From: Sandarakinorhabdus cyanobacteriorum
Lineage (GTDB): Bacteria > Pseudomonadota > Alphaproteobacteria > Sphingomonadales > Sphingomonadaceae
Reading direction: 5' to 3'
DNA length: 64,000 nt
NCBI RefSeq assembly: GCF_002251755.1
Contig: NZ_NOXT01000125.1
Span: 109,095-173,094 of the forward strand
Shown: positions 33,785 to 41,953 of the stretch, one piece after another
Position numbering within the stretch: position 1 is the stretch's first letter
Layout of the letters: each line of letters begins with the position of its first letter
Notes under the pieces: generated by a model
The model's database searches: none
Seen by the model: the letters and a program-made list of their open reading frames with translations, nothing else
What the model was told of the DNA's origin: nothing
Translations under genes and position numbers: made by a program

Positions 33785-34962
33785 CACCGTTTCCACGCAC
33801 CAAAGCCGAACCACATCACGCCTTCGGCCAGCCGGCCGGTGGTGGCCTGGCCCACTGCCTCGGCGGCTTCGCTAGCGACGAGATCGGCGATGGCCTGTTC
33901 GCCATAAATGCCGATGGAGGGCACGACGAACTGGAAGCAATCGGCGGCGGCAAAGCCGGCCTTCACGCAATTTTCCTGCGGGATTTCATCGCGATAGCCC
34001 TTGTAATAAGGCTCCTCGTTATACCATGAGTCCCAATCGAGGTAGAAGCCGTCAAAGGCACTCATTTCAGCGTTGGGCGGCAATTCCATGTGCAGCATCA
34101 GGCCGCCGGGGCGCAGCACGCGATGGGCCTCGGCCAGTGCGGCGGCGCGTTGTTTCTTCGACAATTCGTGCAGGAACATCGAGGACCAGACGAGATCGAA
34201 GCTGGCATCGGGATAGTCGAGCTTGTCGGCACACATTTGCACGAACTGCACATCCTGGCCCTGCATGGCCGCCCGCGCCGCGCCATAGACGAGGCCGCCC
34301 GGCGCAGCATCGATGGCGATCACCTCGGCCCCGGGATAGGTCTGTTTCCACGGCAGCGTGTTGTGGCCGATGGTGGTGCCGGTATCGAGGATGCGGGAGG
34401 GCGAAAATTCGGGATATTTCAGCGCGATATAGCGGCTCATCGAGAGGCCGATGTCGTCGAGATTGGCGCCCATCAGCCCCATGGAGAAGACCGCCAGGCC
34501 GCGATCATAGACGGCGCCGGCCTCCACGCTGTCCCCGCCGCGGGTGTAGCTGCCGGGCATCAGATGCACCTCGATGGCGCCGACATTCTTCGGCACGGCG
34601 AGCGCGGGGTTGAGCTGGACCTTGCCGCCGGCCGCATTGGCGGCGGCGGCGAGCCGGTCGGCCTCGCGCGCCACGCTGTCGGCCACGCTCGCCCACACCA
34701 TCTTCTGGGCTTGGCAACGCATGGCGGAATAGATGTTGAAGGCCGGATCGCCGCGCAGCGCCTTGTGGGCCTCGCTGCTGGTCTGGGGCGGGCGGCCGTG
34801 GGCGCGTGCAAAGGCCGGGGCGGCGCGCCGGTCGTAAGCCGCCTTCATGTCGGCGGCGAGATCATTGAGGATGAGGCTGCGGATGCCGGAGACGAAGCGG
34901 CCACGCGCAGCTTCCTCCGCGGTCAATTCCGGCTTCATGCCGTGCTGCAGCTCGACACTCAT
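33784..34962 (-). CDS. SAM-dependent methyltransferase with conserved N-terminal extension (copy 1)
   Basis: 392 residues. The C-terminal class I methyltransferase domain has motif I ILDTGTTIGHNTLPW (about 200-214), an acidic end of strand 2 (VIAIDAAPGG), DLVWSSMFLHELSKK (motif IV region) and HRVLRPGGLMLHMELPP. The first 190 residues form an extension shared only with the copy at 47729-48940, including AIEVHLMPGSYTRGGD and SVEAGAVYDRGLAVFSMG. It should methylate a small molecule. Coupled by ATGA to the upstream DUF1330 gene and by one base to the small partner gene. Confidence 0.85.
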   Translation of the reverse strand: MSVELQHGMKPELTAEEAARGRFVSGIRSLILNDLAADMKAAYDRRAAPAFARAHGRPPQTSSEAHKALRGDPAFNIYSAMRCQAQKMVWASVADSVAREADRLAAAANAAGGKVQLNPALAVPKNVGAIEVHLMPGSYTRGGDSVEAGAVYDRGLAVFSMGLMGANLDDIGLSMSRYIALKYPEFSPSRILDTGTTIGHNTLPWKQTYPGAEVIAIDAAPGGLVYGAARAAMQGQDVQFVQMCADKLDYPDASFDLVWSSMFLHELSKKQRAAALAEAHRVLRPGGLMLHMELPPNAEMSAFDGFYLDWDSWYNEEPYYKGYRDEIPQENCVKAGFAAADCFQFVVPSIGIYGEQAIADLVASEAAEAVGQATTGRLAEGVMWFGFGAWKR

Positions 34963-35441
34963 GGTTTTGCCCCCTCCACCTGTGCAATCCCCTCGGCGCT
35001 GAAGGGCGCCTTGTATTCATTGTCACCCACCTTGCCGATCATGTCAGCCCGCAAGGGCGCTTCCGGATAGACTGTGACAATATAATCGCCGGCGGACGGG
35101 TTCAGCCGCAGCGGCTTGATCTTTTCCTGATATTCCTTGGAGAACCAGAAGGCGCGGGCGTTGGCCATGCAGGGGAAACGCACGATCAGGTTGACATAGG
35201 CTTGCGGCGCATCACCTTCGAAGATCGCCTGCGGGAAGGCGAGATTGACATAGTAGCCGCCAAGTTTCTGATACAGGCCGCTGTCGGCAATGGCCTTGCC
35301 ATAGGCGAGCATGCGCGCCCGGTCGTGGGTGGGGCCGGAGACGATCATGATCACCGGCGCATTGCAGGCGGGGGTCGGGGCCTGCACGGGTTGGGGTTGG
35401 GCGGCCGCTGCCTGGGCCATCAGCATCAGGGCGGTGAGCAT
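34959..35441 (-). CDS. Exported DUF1330-like protein
   Basis: 160 residues with a signal peptide (LTALMLMAQAAAAQ). The mature part has the DUF1330 pattern: SGPTHDRARMLAYGKAIADS, KLGGYYVNLAFPQAIFEG, and RFPCMANARAFWFSKEYQE with the usual W-x-S-x-x-Y. DUF1330 is a dimeric ferredoxin-like fold of unknown function. Export is atypical for the family. The start at 35441 overlaps the stop of the preceding gene (TGATG). Confidence 0.72.
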   Translation of the reverse strand: MLTALMLMAQAAAAQPQPVQAPTPACNAPVIMIVSGPTHDRARMLAYGKAIADSGLYQKLGGYYVNLAFPQAIFEGDAPQAYVNLIVRFPCMANARAFWFSKEYQEKIKPLRLNPSAGDYIVTVYPEAPLRADMIGKVGDNEYKAPFSAEGIAQVEGAKP

Positions 35442-35893
35442 CAGGGCCTCTCCTCGTTGCACAGGGTCCATTTCCACGGGGCACCGTTCTGGAACCATTG
35501 CCAAGTCCGCGCGCGGGTGCGGCGATCGGCGGCGAGCGCAATCATTTCGATATAATAGGCGTCGGCCACGTCGCGGCGGTCAAGCCGGAGCATCAGCACA
35601 TCCTCGGCCGTCTGCCAGCCATAGCCGGCGAAGCGGTCAGTCTCCCAATGCAGCCGCTCGCCCACCAGCGTGCCGCCGAATTCATAGGTGGCGGTGCGGC
35701 CGTCTTCCCATTCGAGCCAATTGTGCTGGACATAGTGGAACGGGCCGCTGTCGGGGAATTCACACCAGGTGCGCACCCGCCGGGCGTCGAGCAGTTGGCC
35801 GTCTGCCGAGAAATCGCGATACCAGCCCTGCCAATGGCCTTCGTGGAGCAGCATGGCCGGCATGGCGGCGGCGAGTTCAGCGCGGTTGCTCAT
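35441..35893 (-). CDS. Small calycin-like protein of unknown function (copy 1)
   Basis: 150 residues: MLLHEGHWQGWYRDFSADGQ, WCEFPDSGPFHYVQHNWLEW, DGRTATYEFGG and a closing RARTWQWFQNGAPWKWTLCN. A paralogue at 41471-41953 shares LARHEGVWDGTYTYYNAAGE, YTWPDGRTEIRDF and RTWHWIRNGQLETRTAI. The order and the terminal RTWxWxxNG suggest a lipocalin/DUF3598-like barrel that binds a small ligand. The gene lies between ALDH (ATGA) and DUF1330 (TGATG). The fold is inferred; no function known. Confidence 0.65.
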   Translation of the reverse strand: MSNRAELAAAMPAMLLHEGHWQGWYRDFSADGQLLDARRVRTWCEFPDSGPFHYVQHNWLEWEDGRTATYEFGGTLVGERLHWETDRFAGYGWQTAEDVLMLRLDRRDVADAYYIEMIALAADRRTRARTWQWFQNGAPWKWTLCNEERP

Positions 35894-37308
35894 GCGCCGC
35901 GCTCCGCATAGGCCGCCAGCGGCAGCGGCTGGCCGGTCTGGATGATCAGCGCCTGTTTGCGGAAGAAGCGCAACAGGCCTTCATCGCCCATGCGGCTGGG
36001 GCCGAGCCCGCTCAATTTCTGGGACGAGTTGGTGGCATCCCAGACCATGGAGGTGAGCGCGCCATCGTTGATCGAGATGGCGCCAGCTTCGAGCCGCGCT
36101 GCCACCGCTTCGGCCTCGCGCTGCGGCCCGACCACGGCGGCGGACAGGCCATAGACGCTGGCATTTGCCATGGCGATGGCATCGTCCACATCGTCATAAA
36201 CGGTGACCGGGATGACCGGGCCGAAGGTCTCTTCCGCCATCACCGCCATGTCCGCCGTCACATCCACCAGCACGGTAGGGCGCATATACCAACCGCCGCC
36301 CAGTTGTTCGGGCTTGCCGCCGGCGAGCAGGCGGGCACCGCGGGCCAGCGCGTCGTCAATCTGGGCGGCGACCTTTTCGGCCTGGGCAGCCAGGATGAAC
36401 GGACCGAGTTCGCCGACATTTATGTCGGGCCAGTTGGGCCGCACCTCGGCCGCGCGGGCGGTGAGTTCGGCGAGGAAGGCTTCGGCGAGGGCGCGCGGCA
36501 CATAAACCCGCTCGATCGATTGGCAGGCCTGGCCGGTGGCGACCACGCTGGCGCGCAGGGCGAGGCGGGCGGCAGCAACCGGATCGGCACCGGGCAGGAT
36601 GATCATCGGATCCTTGCCGCCCAGTTCCAGATTGGCCGGGATCAGCGCGCGGGCGGCGGCTTCGGCGACCTTGCGCCCCGTCGCGGTGGAGCCGGTGAAG
36701 CAGACATAATCCACCGCGCCAATCAGCGCCTGGCCGGTTTCGGCCCCGCCCAGCACATAGGCGAAGACGGCGGCGAGTTCCGGCACCTCGGCAATGGCGG
36801 CCTGCATGGGGACGACAAAGCGCGGGGTGACTTCGGAGGGTTTCACCAGCGCGGCGCAGCCGGCCATCAGCGCCGGGATGGCATCGATGTGGGACAGGAC
36901 AACCGGGAAGTTCCACGGCGCAATCGCCCCGAACAGCGGATAGGCGATGTGGCGGCCCTTGAGCAGGATGCCGGGCACGGCGCTGGGGGTTTCGCCGCCG
37001 TCGAGCCCGGCCATCAGCTGCTGGCCCCGCGCCGCCCAGCGGCGGATGGTGCGGGGCAGCCCCTCCACCTCGATGCGGGAGACGGCGTGGCGGCCGGTGT
37101 CGATGGTCAGCGCCGCGATGATGGCCTCCGCATGGCGCTCCACGGCCTGGGCAAAGCGTTCCAGCACGGCGGCGCGGCCGGCTGGCCCCAGCGCTGCCCA
37201 GGCCGGCTGGGCAGCGCGCAGGCGGGCAGCGACGGCGCCCACCTCGGCCGGGCCGGCGGGGGTGATTTCATGATCCAGTTCGCCGGTGCGGGGGTTGCGG
37301 ATTTTCAT
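35890..37308 (-). CDS. NAD(P)-dependent aldehyde dehydrogenase
   Basis: 472 residues. Diagnostic segments: FGAIAPWNFPVVLSHIDAIP (active-site Asn), FTGSTATGRKVAEAA (cofactor), the catalytic Glu in PANLELGGKDPMIIL, and the nucleophile Cys in ATGQACQSIERVYVP. The ending lacks the usual LEN... closing helix but the core is complete. It oxidises an aldehyde intermediate to the acid that could feed CoA ligation. ATGA overlaps on both sides fix start and stop. Confidence 0.92.
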   Translation of the reverse strand: MKIRNPRTGELDHEITPAGPAEVGAVAARLRAAQPAWAALGPAGRAAVLERFAQAVERHAEAIIAALTIDTGRHAVSRIEVEGLPRTIRRWAARGQQLMAGLDGGETPSAVPGILLKGRHIAYPLFGAIAPWNFPVVLSHIDAIPALMAGCAALVKPSEVTPRFVVPMQAAIAEVPELAAVFAYVLGGAETGQALIGAVDYVCFTGSTATGRKVAEAAARALIPANLELGGKDPMIILPGADPVAAARLALRASVVATGQACQSIERVYVPRALAEAFLAELTARAAEVRPNWPDINVGELGPFILAAQAEKVAAQIDDALARGARLLAGGKPEQLGGGWYMRPTVLVDVTADMAVMAEETFGPVIPVTVYDDVDDAIAMANASVYGLSAAVVGPQREAEAVAARLEAGAISINDGALTSMVWDATNSSQKLSGLGPSRMGDEGLLRFFRKQALIIQTGQPLPLAAYAERGA

Positions 37309-38219
37309 GGCCGCTCCTGCGCGGTGAACTGGTCAACGATCTGCGCGCCGGTGGCGAACCAGCATTCGGGCCGCGCCGCCAGCCGGGCAAGCAGCCGTTC
37401 GAAGGCGGCGATGCGATAGGGCAGGCCCATGATATAGGGGGTGACATGGATGGGCAGCATGCGCCCGGCCCCGGTGGCAGCGGCTTCGGCGGCGAGCCAG
37501 TCGAAGGCGTCTTCCATGCTTTGCGCCCAGCTGTCGGCCGATTGCTGCTGCACGGCGATGATCTGCCGGTCAGACAATTCGTGGTTCAGCGGCAGGTTGA
37601 TGAGGCCGTTGTTGAAGCGATAGGGCAGCTCGTCATTCACCCAGTCGCAGGCGTAGCGATAGCCGGCCTCCACCAGCAGATCGGCGGTTTGAAAGCTCTG
37701 GCTGCGGGCGATGGAGAGCCAGCCATCGGGCTGCACCCCGCAGGCGGCGAGCCGGGCGCGGGCGGCATGGATGAGGGCGCGTTCATCCTCGACGGCCAGG
37801 GTGGAGTCGATGGTGCCGTTCATGTCGGTGCTGTGCGCGATCAGCTCGTGCCCGCCGGCCTGCACCGCAGCGAGCAGTTCGGGATTGCGTTCCGCCACCG
37901 CCGCGTTGGTGGCGAAGCTGGCCGGGGCCTTAGCGGCGGCCAGCGCCTCAAGGAAGCGCCACGCGCCGACGCGGTTTCCGTAATCGCGCGCGGTGAAATG
38001 GCGGAAATCGGGATAGGCCGTCTGCATGTGGCCGGGGGCGCGGAACGGCTTGTCGGTGGGGGTGATCGGGAAGAATTCGAGGGACACGCAGACCCAGACG
38101 GCGACGCTGCCGGTGGGCCAGCGCAGCGGCGGGCGCTGGTGCAGGGCCGACCAGGGGTAGAGATCATGGTCGTAGCCGTGGACCCGGCGGGGGTAGTGGA
38201 GATAGGCGGGATCGAGCAT
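37305..38219 (-). CDS. Polysaccharide-deacetylase-fold hydrolase (copy 2), start re-established by a repeat
   Basis: 304 residues of the PuuE-like deacetylase fold: VAVWVCVSLEFFPITPTDKP, the GHELIAHSTDMN motif with both histidines, and late HVTPYIMGLPYRIAAFERLL. I use the ATG at 38219; GGGGAGG at the edge of the adjacent palindromic repeat lies seven bases upstream. On the far side of the repeat an ATG (38356) overlaps the stop of the preceding deacetylase gene and begins MSATQ, out of frame with this gene. The simplest reading is that the repeat was inserted after the first codons of an originally coupled gene and now provides the ribosome binding site. Confidence 0.8.
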   Translation of the reverse strand: MLDPAYLHYPRRVHGYDHDLYPWSALHQRPPLRWPTGSVAVWVCVSLEFFPITPTDKPFRAPGHMQTAYPDFRHFTARDYGNRVGAWRFLEALAAAKAPASFATNAAVAERNPELLAAVQAGGHELIAHSTDMNGTIDSTLAVEDERALIHAARARLAACGVQPDGWLSIARSQSFQTADLLVEAGYRYACDWVNDELPYRFNNGLINLPLNHELSDRQIIAVQQQSADSWAQSMEDAFDWLAAEAAATGAGRMLPIHVTPYIMGLPYRIAAFERLLARLAARPECWFATGAQIVDQFTAQERP

Positions 38220-38224
38220 CACCG

Positions 38225-38338
38225 ATCCTCCCCAAACTTGTTTGGGGAGGTGCCGAGCGACGCGAGGCGGAGGGGCAGCGCCGGACCAGCCCCTCCGTCG
38301 CCTTCGGCGCCACCTCCCCAAACAAGTTTGGGGAGGAT
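38225..38338. repeat. Full palindromic repeat, 114 bp, inside an operon
   Basis: Ends ATCCTCCCCAAACTTG and CAAGTTTGGGGAGGAT form perfect 16-bp terminal inverted repeats; each end is also a hairpin of its own. The interior has GCGACGCGAGGCGGAGGGGC on the left and GCCCCTCCGTCGCCTTCGGC on the right. It separates two deacetylase genes that would otherwise overlap. Confidence 0.85.
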
Positions 38339-38352
38339 CATTTGGGTGGCGC

Positions 38353-39219
38353 TCATGGCTGCAGCTCCTGCCAGGCGTCAACGATCTGGCTGGCGGTGGC
38401 GATCCAGGCGCGGCCGTCGGCGGCGATGTGGCGGAGCGCCTGTTCGAACGGGCCGATGCGGTGCGGCTGGCCGATCAGATAGGCGTGCAGCGGAATGCAC
38501 ATCACGCTGCCGGGTTCCTGCGCCAGGCGTTCGAACTGGCGGATCAGCGTGTCGGCATAGTCCCGGCCGGACATGTTGTAGACGAAGAAGCCATAATGAT
38601 CGTTCACCTCCAGGCTGTAGGGGATGGAAACGAGGCGGCCGCTTCGGGTGTGGACCGGCAGCACCTGATCATCATGGTAGAGATCGCAGGTGTAGCTGAG
38701 GCCATATTCGGCGATGAGATCGAGGGTGCGCGGCGTGTGGGTGAGCGCCGGGGCGAGCCAGCCGCGGATGGTCTGGCCGGTGGCCGCGCGCACCGTGGCG
38801 ATGCTATCTTCGATGATGGCGCGTTCCTGTTCCTCTGCCATGTCATAGGCATAGCGGGTGTTGTAGATGCCGTGGCTGAAGAATTCCCAGCCGCGTTCGT
38901 TGGCATCGGCAACCACCTCCGGGTGATGCTGGCACAGGGCGACGGAGAGCGAGACGGAACCGGGGAAGCCGTGTTTCGTCATCACATCGGCCATGCGCCA
39001 GTGCGAGACGCGGTTGGAATGATCGCGGTGCGAAAAGCCGACGACATCGGGGTGCGGCCGGGCCCAGGCCTTGCGGCGCGGGTGCGGCGGCGGGTCGATC
39101 TCGTAATATTCCAGATTGGGCGCGACCCAGACGGCGACCGTCTTGCCGCCGGGCCAGGTGAAGCGGCGGCGGCTGGGCGCCGGGTTGTAGAGGCCGGGAT
39201 CGGCGGCGTTCTCGATCAC
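38353..39219 (-). CDS. Polysaccharide-deacetylase-fold protein (copy 3) lacking the first motif histidine
   Basis: 288 residues from a GTG at 39219. Fold features: VAVWVAPNLEYYEIDPPPHP, DVVGFSHRDHSNRVSHW, and SVMCIPLHAYLIGQPHRIGP late. Where copies 1 and 2 have GHExxxH, this one reads RGWEFFSHGIYN, with Trp replacing the first His. The GTG start has GGGGAGG, from the adjoining repeat, seven bases upstream. Beyond the repeat an ATG at 39350 overlaps the stop of the cysteine-hydrolase gene and begins MSET, out of frame, so the ancestral start was probably MSET-VIENAAD. Metal-independent chemistry, as reported for PuuE, remains possible. Confidence 0.78.
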   Translation of the reverse strand: MIENAADPGLYNPAPSRRRFTWPGGKTVAVWVAPNLEYYEIDPPPHPRRKAWARPHPDVVGFSHRDHSNRVSHWRMADVMTKHGFPGSVSLSVALCQHHPEVVADANERGWEFFSHGIYNTRYAYDMAEEQERAIIEDSIATVRAATGQTIRGWLAPALTHTPRTLDLIAEYGLSYTCDLYHDDQVLPVHTRSGRLVSIPYSLEVNDHYGFFVYNMSGRDYADTLIRQFERLAQEPGSVMCIPLHAYLIGQPHRIGPFEQALRHIAADGRAWIATASQIVDAWQELQP

Positions 39220-39226
39220 CGGCGGG

Positions 39227-39337
39227 TCCTCCCCAAACTTGTTTGGGGAGGTGCCGAGCGACGCGAGGCGGAGGGGCCTTCGCCCGCTGCCCCTCCGTCG
39301 CCTTCGGCGCCACCTCCCCAAACAAGTTTGGGGAGGA
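39227..39337. repeat. Full palindromic repeat, 111 bp, inside an operon
   Basis: Bounded by TCCTCCCCAAACTTG and CAAGTTTGGGGAGGA as perfect inverted ends, with the same interior as the copy at 38225 but a different centre (CCTTCGCCCGCT in place of AGCGCCGGACCA). The two copies lie 1 kb apart in the same orientation, each at the 5' end of a deacetylase gene. Confidence 0.85.
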
Positions 39338-39349
39338 TCGTCTCGCTCA

Positions 39350-40033
39350 TCATGGCTGCGCCTCCAGCCAGTCGATCACCGCCTGCACCGGTTCGACATC
39401 GGCATATTTCAGCTGCAGATCCGTGAGATTGGCGAAGTGATAGCTTTCGTGCTTGTCGGCACAGGTTTCGATGGGAACGATGGTGCGATAGCCGTGGGAA
39501 AGCGCGTCGACCGCCGTGGCGCGGACGCAGCCCGATGTGGAGCCGCCGGTGACCACAACCGTATCGACCTTGTGCCAGACGAGATAGCTGGCCAGCGGGG
39601 TTTCGAAAAAGGCGCTTGGCATGCGCTTGGTATATTCAAGATCATCGGGGCCGATGACGACGCGCGGATCATAGGCATGGCGCTCGCTGTCATATTTGAT
39701 GTTCTGCAGGCTGTCTGGCGTGTTGGTGCGCGTGCCCCACACGCCGGCGTCACCGGCATCGGCCTTGTAGGCAACGCGCGTCCAGATCACCGGCATGCCG
39801 CGCGCTCGGGCCAGGGCACTGATATGATTGACATGTTCGATCTGGCGCGGGTCCGTCTCATAGGCGGTCGCGAAGGCGGCGATGTCGGTATAGGCGCGCT
39901 GGAAATCGACATTGATGATGGCGAGCTTGTGGCCGAATCCGAACTTGCGGCGGGCCGGATTGGCCATCACCTCCTCGAAAATTGCCTTCGCCGTGCGGCC
40001 ATCGCTGACCATGCGGGTGCCCTTCACGGTCAT
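39350..40033 (-). CDS. Isochorismatase-fold cysteine hydrolase (N-carbamoylsarcosine amidase-like)
   Basis: 227 residues. The cysteine-hydrolase triad is visible: Asp in LAIINVDFQRAYTD, the nucleophile in VVVTGGSTSGCVRATAVDAL with the preceding cis-peptide GGS/T, and a Lys in the middle near KRMPSAFFETPL. The family hydrolyses amides such as N-carbamoylsarcosine, maleamate or nicotinamide. The start at 40033 is preferred; earlier ATGs lie upstream of the operator. First gene of the eight-gene minus operon to 33536. An amide or ureide intermediate is the likely substrate. Confidence 0.85.
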   Translation of the reverse strand: MTVKGTRMVSDGRTAKAIFEEVMANPARRKFGFGHKLAIINVDFQRAYTDIAAFATAYETDPRQIEHVNHISALARARGMPVIWTRVAYKADAGDAGVWGTRTNTPDSLQNIKYDSERHAYDPRVVIGPDDLEYTKRMPSAFFETPLASYLVWHKVDTVVVTGGSTSGCVRATAVDALSHGYRTIVPIETCADKHESYHFANLTDLQLKYADVEPVQAVIDWLEAQP

Positions 40034-40094
40034 CCCCGTCCCTCCTGATTCCTCTTGGTGCAACCTGCCGTGCAAGAAAAAGCTTGTCGAGGGG

Positions 40095-40112
40095 AATTTG
40101 TCCGGACAAATT
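40095..40112. promoter_or_regulatory. Operator palindrome AATTTGTCCGGACAAATT
   Basis: A perfect 18-nt palindrome, the strongest copy in the window, in the 86-base divergent spacer between the cysteine-hydrolase operon (start 40033) and the alpha/beta-hydrolase operon (start 40120). Binding here would affect fifteen genes on the two strands. Confidence 0.8.
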
Positions 40113-40119
40113 GGCGCTG

Positions 40120-41484
40120 ATGATCAGCCGCCATTTCATTGATGTGACGAATGCCGATGGCAGCCGGCGGCGCGTGCATTATCGCCGCTGCGGGCGCGGC
40201 CAGCCGTTGCTGATGGTGCACCAAAGCCCGCGTTCGTCGGCAGAATATGCGGGGCTGATGGCGCAATGGGGCCAGTATTTCACCTGCATCGCGCCCGACA
40301 CGCCGGGCTTTGGCCAATCCGATCCCCTGCCCGGCAGCCCCGACATTGCCGATTTCGCCGATGGGCTGGTGGCGTTGATGGACGCGCTGGGGCTGGAGCG
40401 TTGCCCGGCCTATGGCTTTCATTCCGGCGGCATCATCCTGGTCACCGCGCTGAAACGGCATCCGCAGCGCTTCACTGGGCTGGCGGTGGGCGGCTATGCG
40501 ATCTGGACGCCGCAGGAGATGGCGATCTTTGGCGAATCCTATCTGCCGCCGTTCCAGCCCACGGCCTATGGCGAGCATCTGACCTGGCTGTGGAACCGCA
40601 TGCTGGAACAGAGCTGGTTCTTCCCCTGGTTTGATGTGCGGGGCCAAGCGCGGCTGCCGGGCGCCCATGCCGATGTGGCGCGGGTGGACCAGGCGGTGCG
40701 CGAGATGCTGGAGGCCGGCGATGCCTATCGCGCCGGCTATGGCGCCGTGCTGCGGGCGCCGCGCGATATTCCGCCGGCCGATGCGGCGGTGCCGCCGGTG
40801 CTGATTTCGGCCTATGCCGGCGATCCGCTGCAGGCGCATATTGATCGGCTGGGTGCCCTGCCGGCCGGCTGGCGGGCCGAGAAGGTCGAGACGCCGGCCG
40901 ATCACCAGCGGGTGAGCCTGGAGTGGCTGCTGGGCCTGCCGCCGGTGGCCGAGGTGCCGCTGCGCGAGGCGGCGGATGAAGGCTTTGCCCGGGTGGTGAC
41001 GGCGGATTTCGATGGGCTGGTGCATTGGCGCGGGCCGGCCGGCGCAACGGCGCGCGTGGCTGCCCCCGGCCGCGCCATCAGCCTGTTTGCCGGCGCCGGC
41101 ATCGATGCGCCCGGCCACGGCCTGTCGGATGACTGGTCGGGCGGCAGCGGGCGGGCGGCCTGGGATGCGGTGCTGGCCGAGGTGGCGCGGCAGCGCGGCT
41201 TTGCCGGCCTGGCGTTCGAAGCCCCTGCCCCCGGCGATCCGGCCTTGCTCTACCCCGATCTCACCCCAGACCGCTTTGGCAGCCACCTGGCCCGCGCGTG
41301 GAGCGCCGTGCGCGCAGGCTGTTTTTTCCGGCCATGGCACCAGGCCAGCGCGGCCACTGCCATCCCCTTTGATGCTGCCGCCATCACGCCCGAACGGCTG
41401 GCGGCGGCGCATCTTGCCCTGTTGCAGGCCCGATCGGCCCGCGCCTTCCACACCGCCACTGGAGACCAAGATGGGAATTCGTGA
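40120..41484 (+). CDS. Alpha/beta-hydrolase-fold protein with His at the nucleophile position and a second half-domain
   Basis: 454 residues, far longer than the usual 280. The first half has PLLMVHQSPRSSAEY (oxyanion region), DTPGFGQSD, and a nucleophile elbow reading YGFHSGGIIL, so GxSxG becomes G-F-H101-S-G. The His of a triad may be in TPADHQRVSLEWLL. The second half (about 290-454) repeats an alpha/beta-like text, IDAPGHGLSDDWSGG. A His-containing elbow occurs in some hydrolases of unknown chemistry. The first ATG after the operator, 40120, is taken as the start. First gene of the seven-gene plus operon. Confidence 0.75.
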   Translation: MISRHFIDVTNADGSRRRVHYRRCGRGQPLLMVHQSPRSSAEYAGLMAQWGQYFTCIAPDTPGFGQSDPLPGSPDIADFADGLVALMDALGLERCPAYGFHSGGIILVTALKRHPQRFTGLAVGGYAIWTPQEMAIFGESYLPPFQPTAYGEHLTWLWNRMLEQSWFFPWFDVRGQARLPGAHADVARVDQAVREMLEAGDAYRAGYGAVLRAPRDIPPADAAVPPVLISAYAGDPLQAHIDRLGALPAGWRAEKVETPADHQRVSLEWLLGLPPVAEVPLREAADEGFARVVTADFDGLVHWRGPAGATARVAAPGRAISLFAGAGIDAPGHGLSDDWSGGSGRAAWDAVLAEVARQRGFAGLAFEAPAPGDPALLYPDLTPDRFGSHLARAWSAVRAGCFFRPWHQASAATAIPFDAAAITPERLAAAHLALLQARSARAFHTATGDQDGNS

Positions 41485-41953
41485 AGACATGCCGCTGCTG
41501 GCCCGCCACGAGGGCGTGTGGGACGGCACATATACTTATTACAACGCCGCCGGCGAAAAGGTGGACGAGCACAAGAGCCGGCTGTTCTGCCGCTTTCTGG
41601 GCGATGACAGCCCGACGCCCTATCACCAGACAAACCACTATACCTGGCCCGACGGCCGCACCGAAATCCGCGATTTTCCCGCCGCCTATCGCGACAAGCG
41701 TGTGTGGTGGGACAATGAGCTGATCAAGGGCAGCGCCTGGGAGGTGGGCCAGGATGACCACAGCCGGTCGGTGATGCTGTTCTGGGAACGCACCGGCGAT
41801 CCCACGCTCTATCTGTATGAAATGATCCAACTTTCCGATTGCGGCACCAAGCGCTGCCGCACCTGGCACTGGATCCGCAACGGCCAGCTGGAAACCCGCA
41901 CCGCCATCCAGGAAAGCCTGGTGACGAAGGACTGGCAGAGCCTGGAGCCCTGA
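41471..41953 (+). CDS. Small calycin-like protein of unknown function (copy 2)
   Basis: 160 residues, paralogous to 35441-35893 (see there). Key segments: RHEGVWDGTYTYYNAAGEKV, HQTNHYTWPDGRTEIRDFPA, KRVWWDNELIKGSAWE and CRTWHWIRNGQLETRTAIQE. The start overlaps the preceding gene by 14 bases; the stop overlaps the LeuC-like start (TGATG). That the two copies lie in the two oppositely oriented operons sharing one operator suggests duplication within the system. Confidence 0.68.
   Translation: MGIREDMPLLARHEGVWDGTYTYYNAAGEKVDEHKSRLFCRFLGDDSPTPYHQTNHYTWPDGRTEIRDFPAAYRDKRVWWDNELIKGSAWEVGQDDHSRSVMLFWERTGDPTLYLYEMIQLSDCGTKRCRTWHWIRNGQLETRTAIQESLVTKDWQSLEP

Noticed and set aside
35311..37419. 702-codon plus-strand frame opposite the aldehyde dehydrogenase gene
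   Set aside because: Antisense shadow; the minus-strand product has complete ALDH catalytic motifs.
31985..41484. A complete nicotinate (nic) type pathway, suggested by a flavin monooxygenase, a cysteine hydrolase and an alpha/beta hydrolase
   Set aside because: No 2,5-dihydroxypyridine dioxygenase or maleate isomerase is visible and the hydrolase lacks a normal nucleophile, so the resemblance is too partial.
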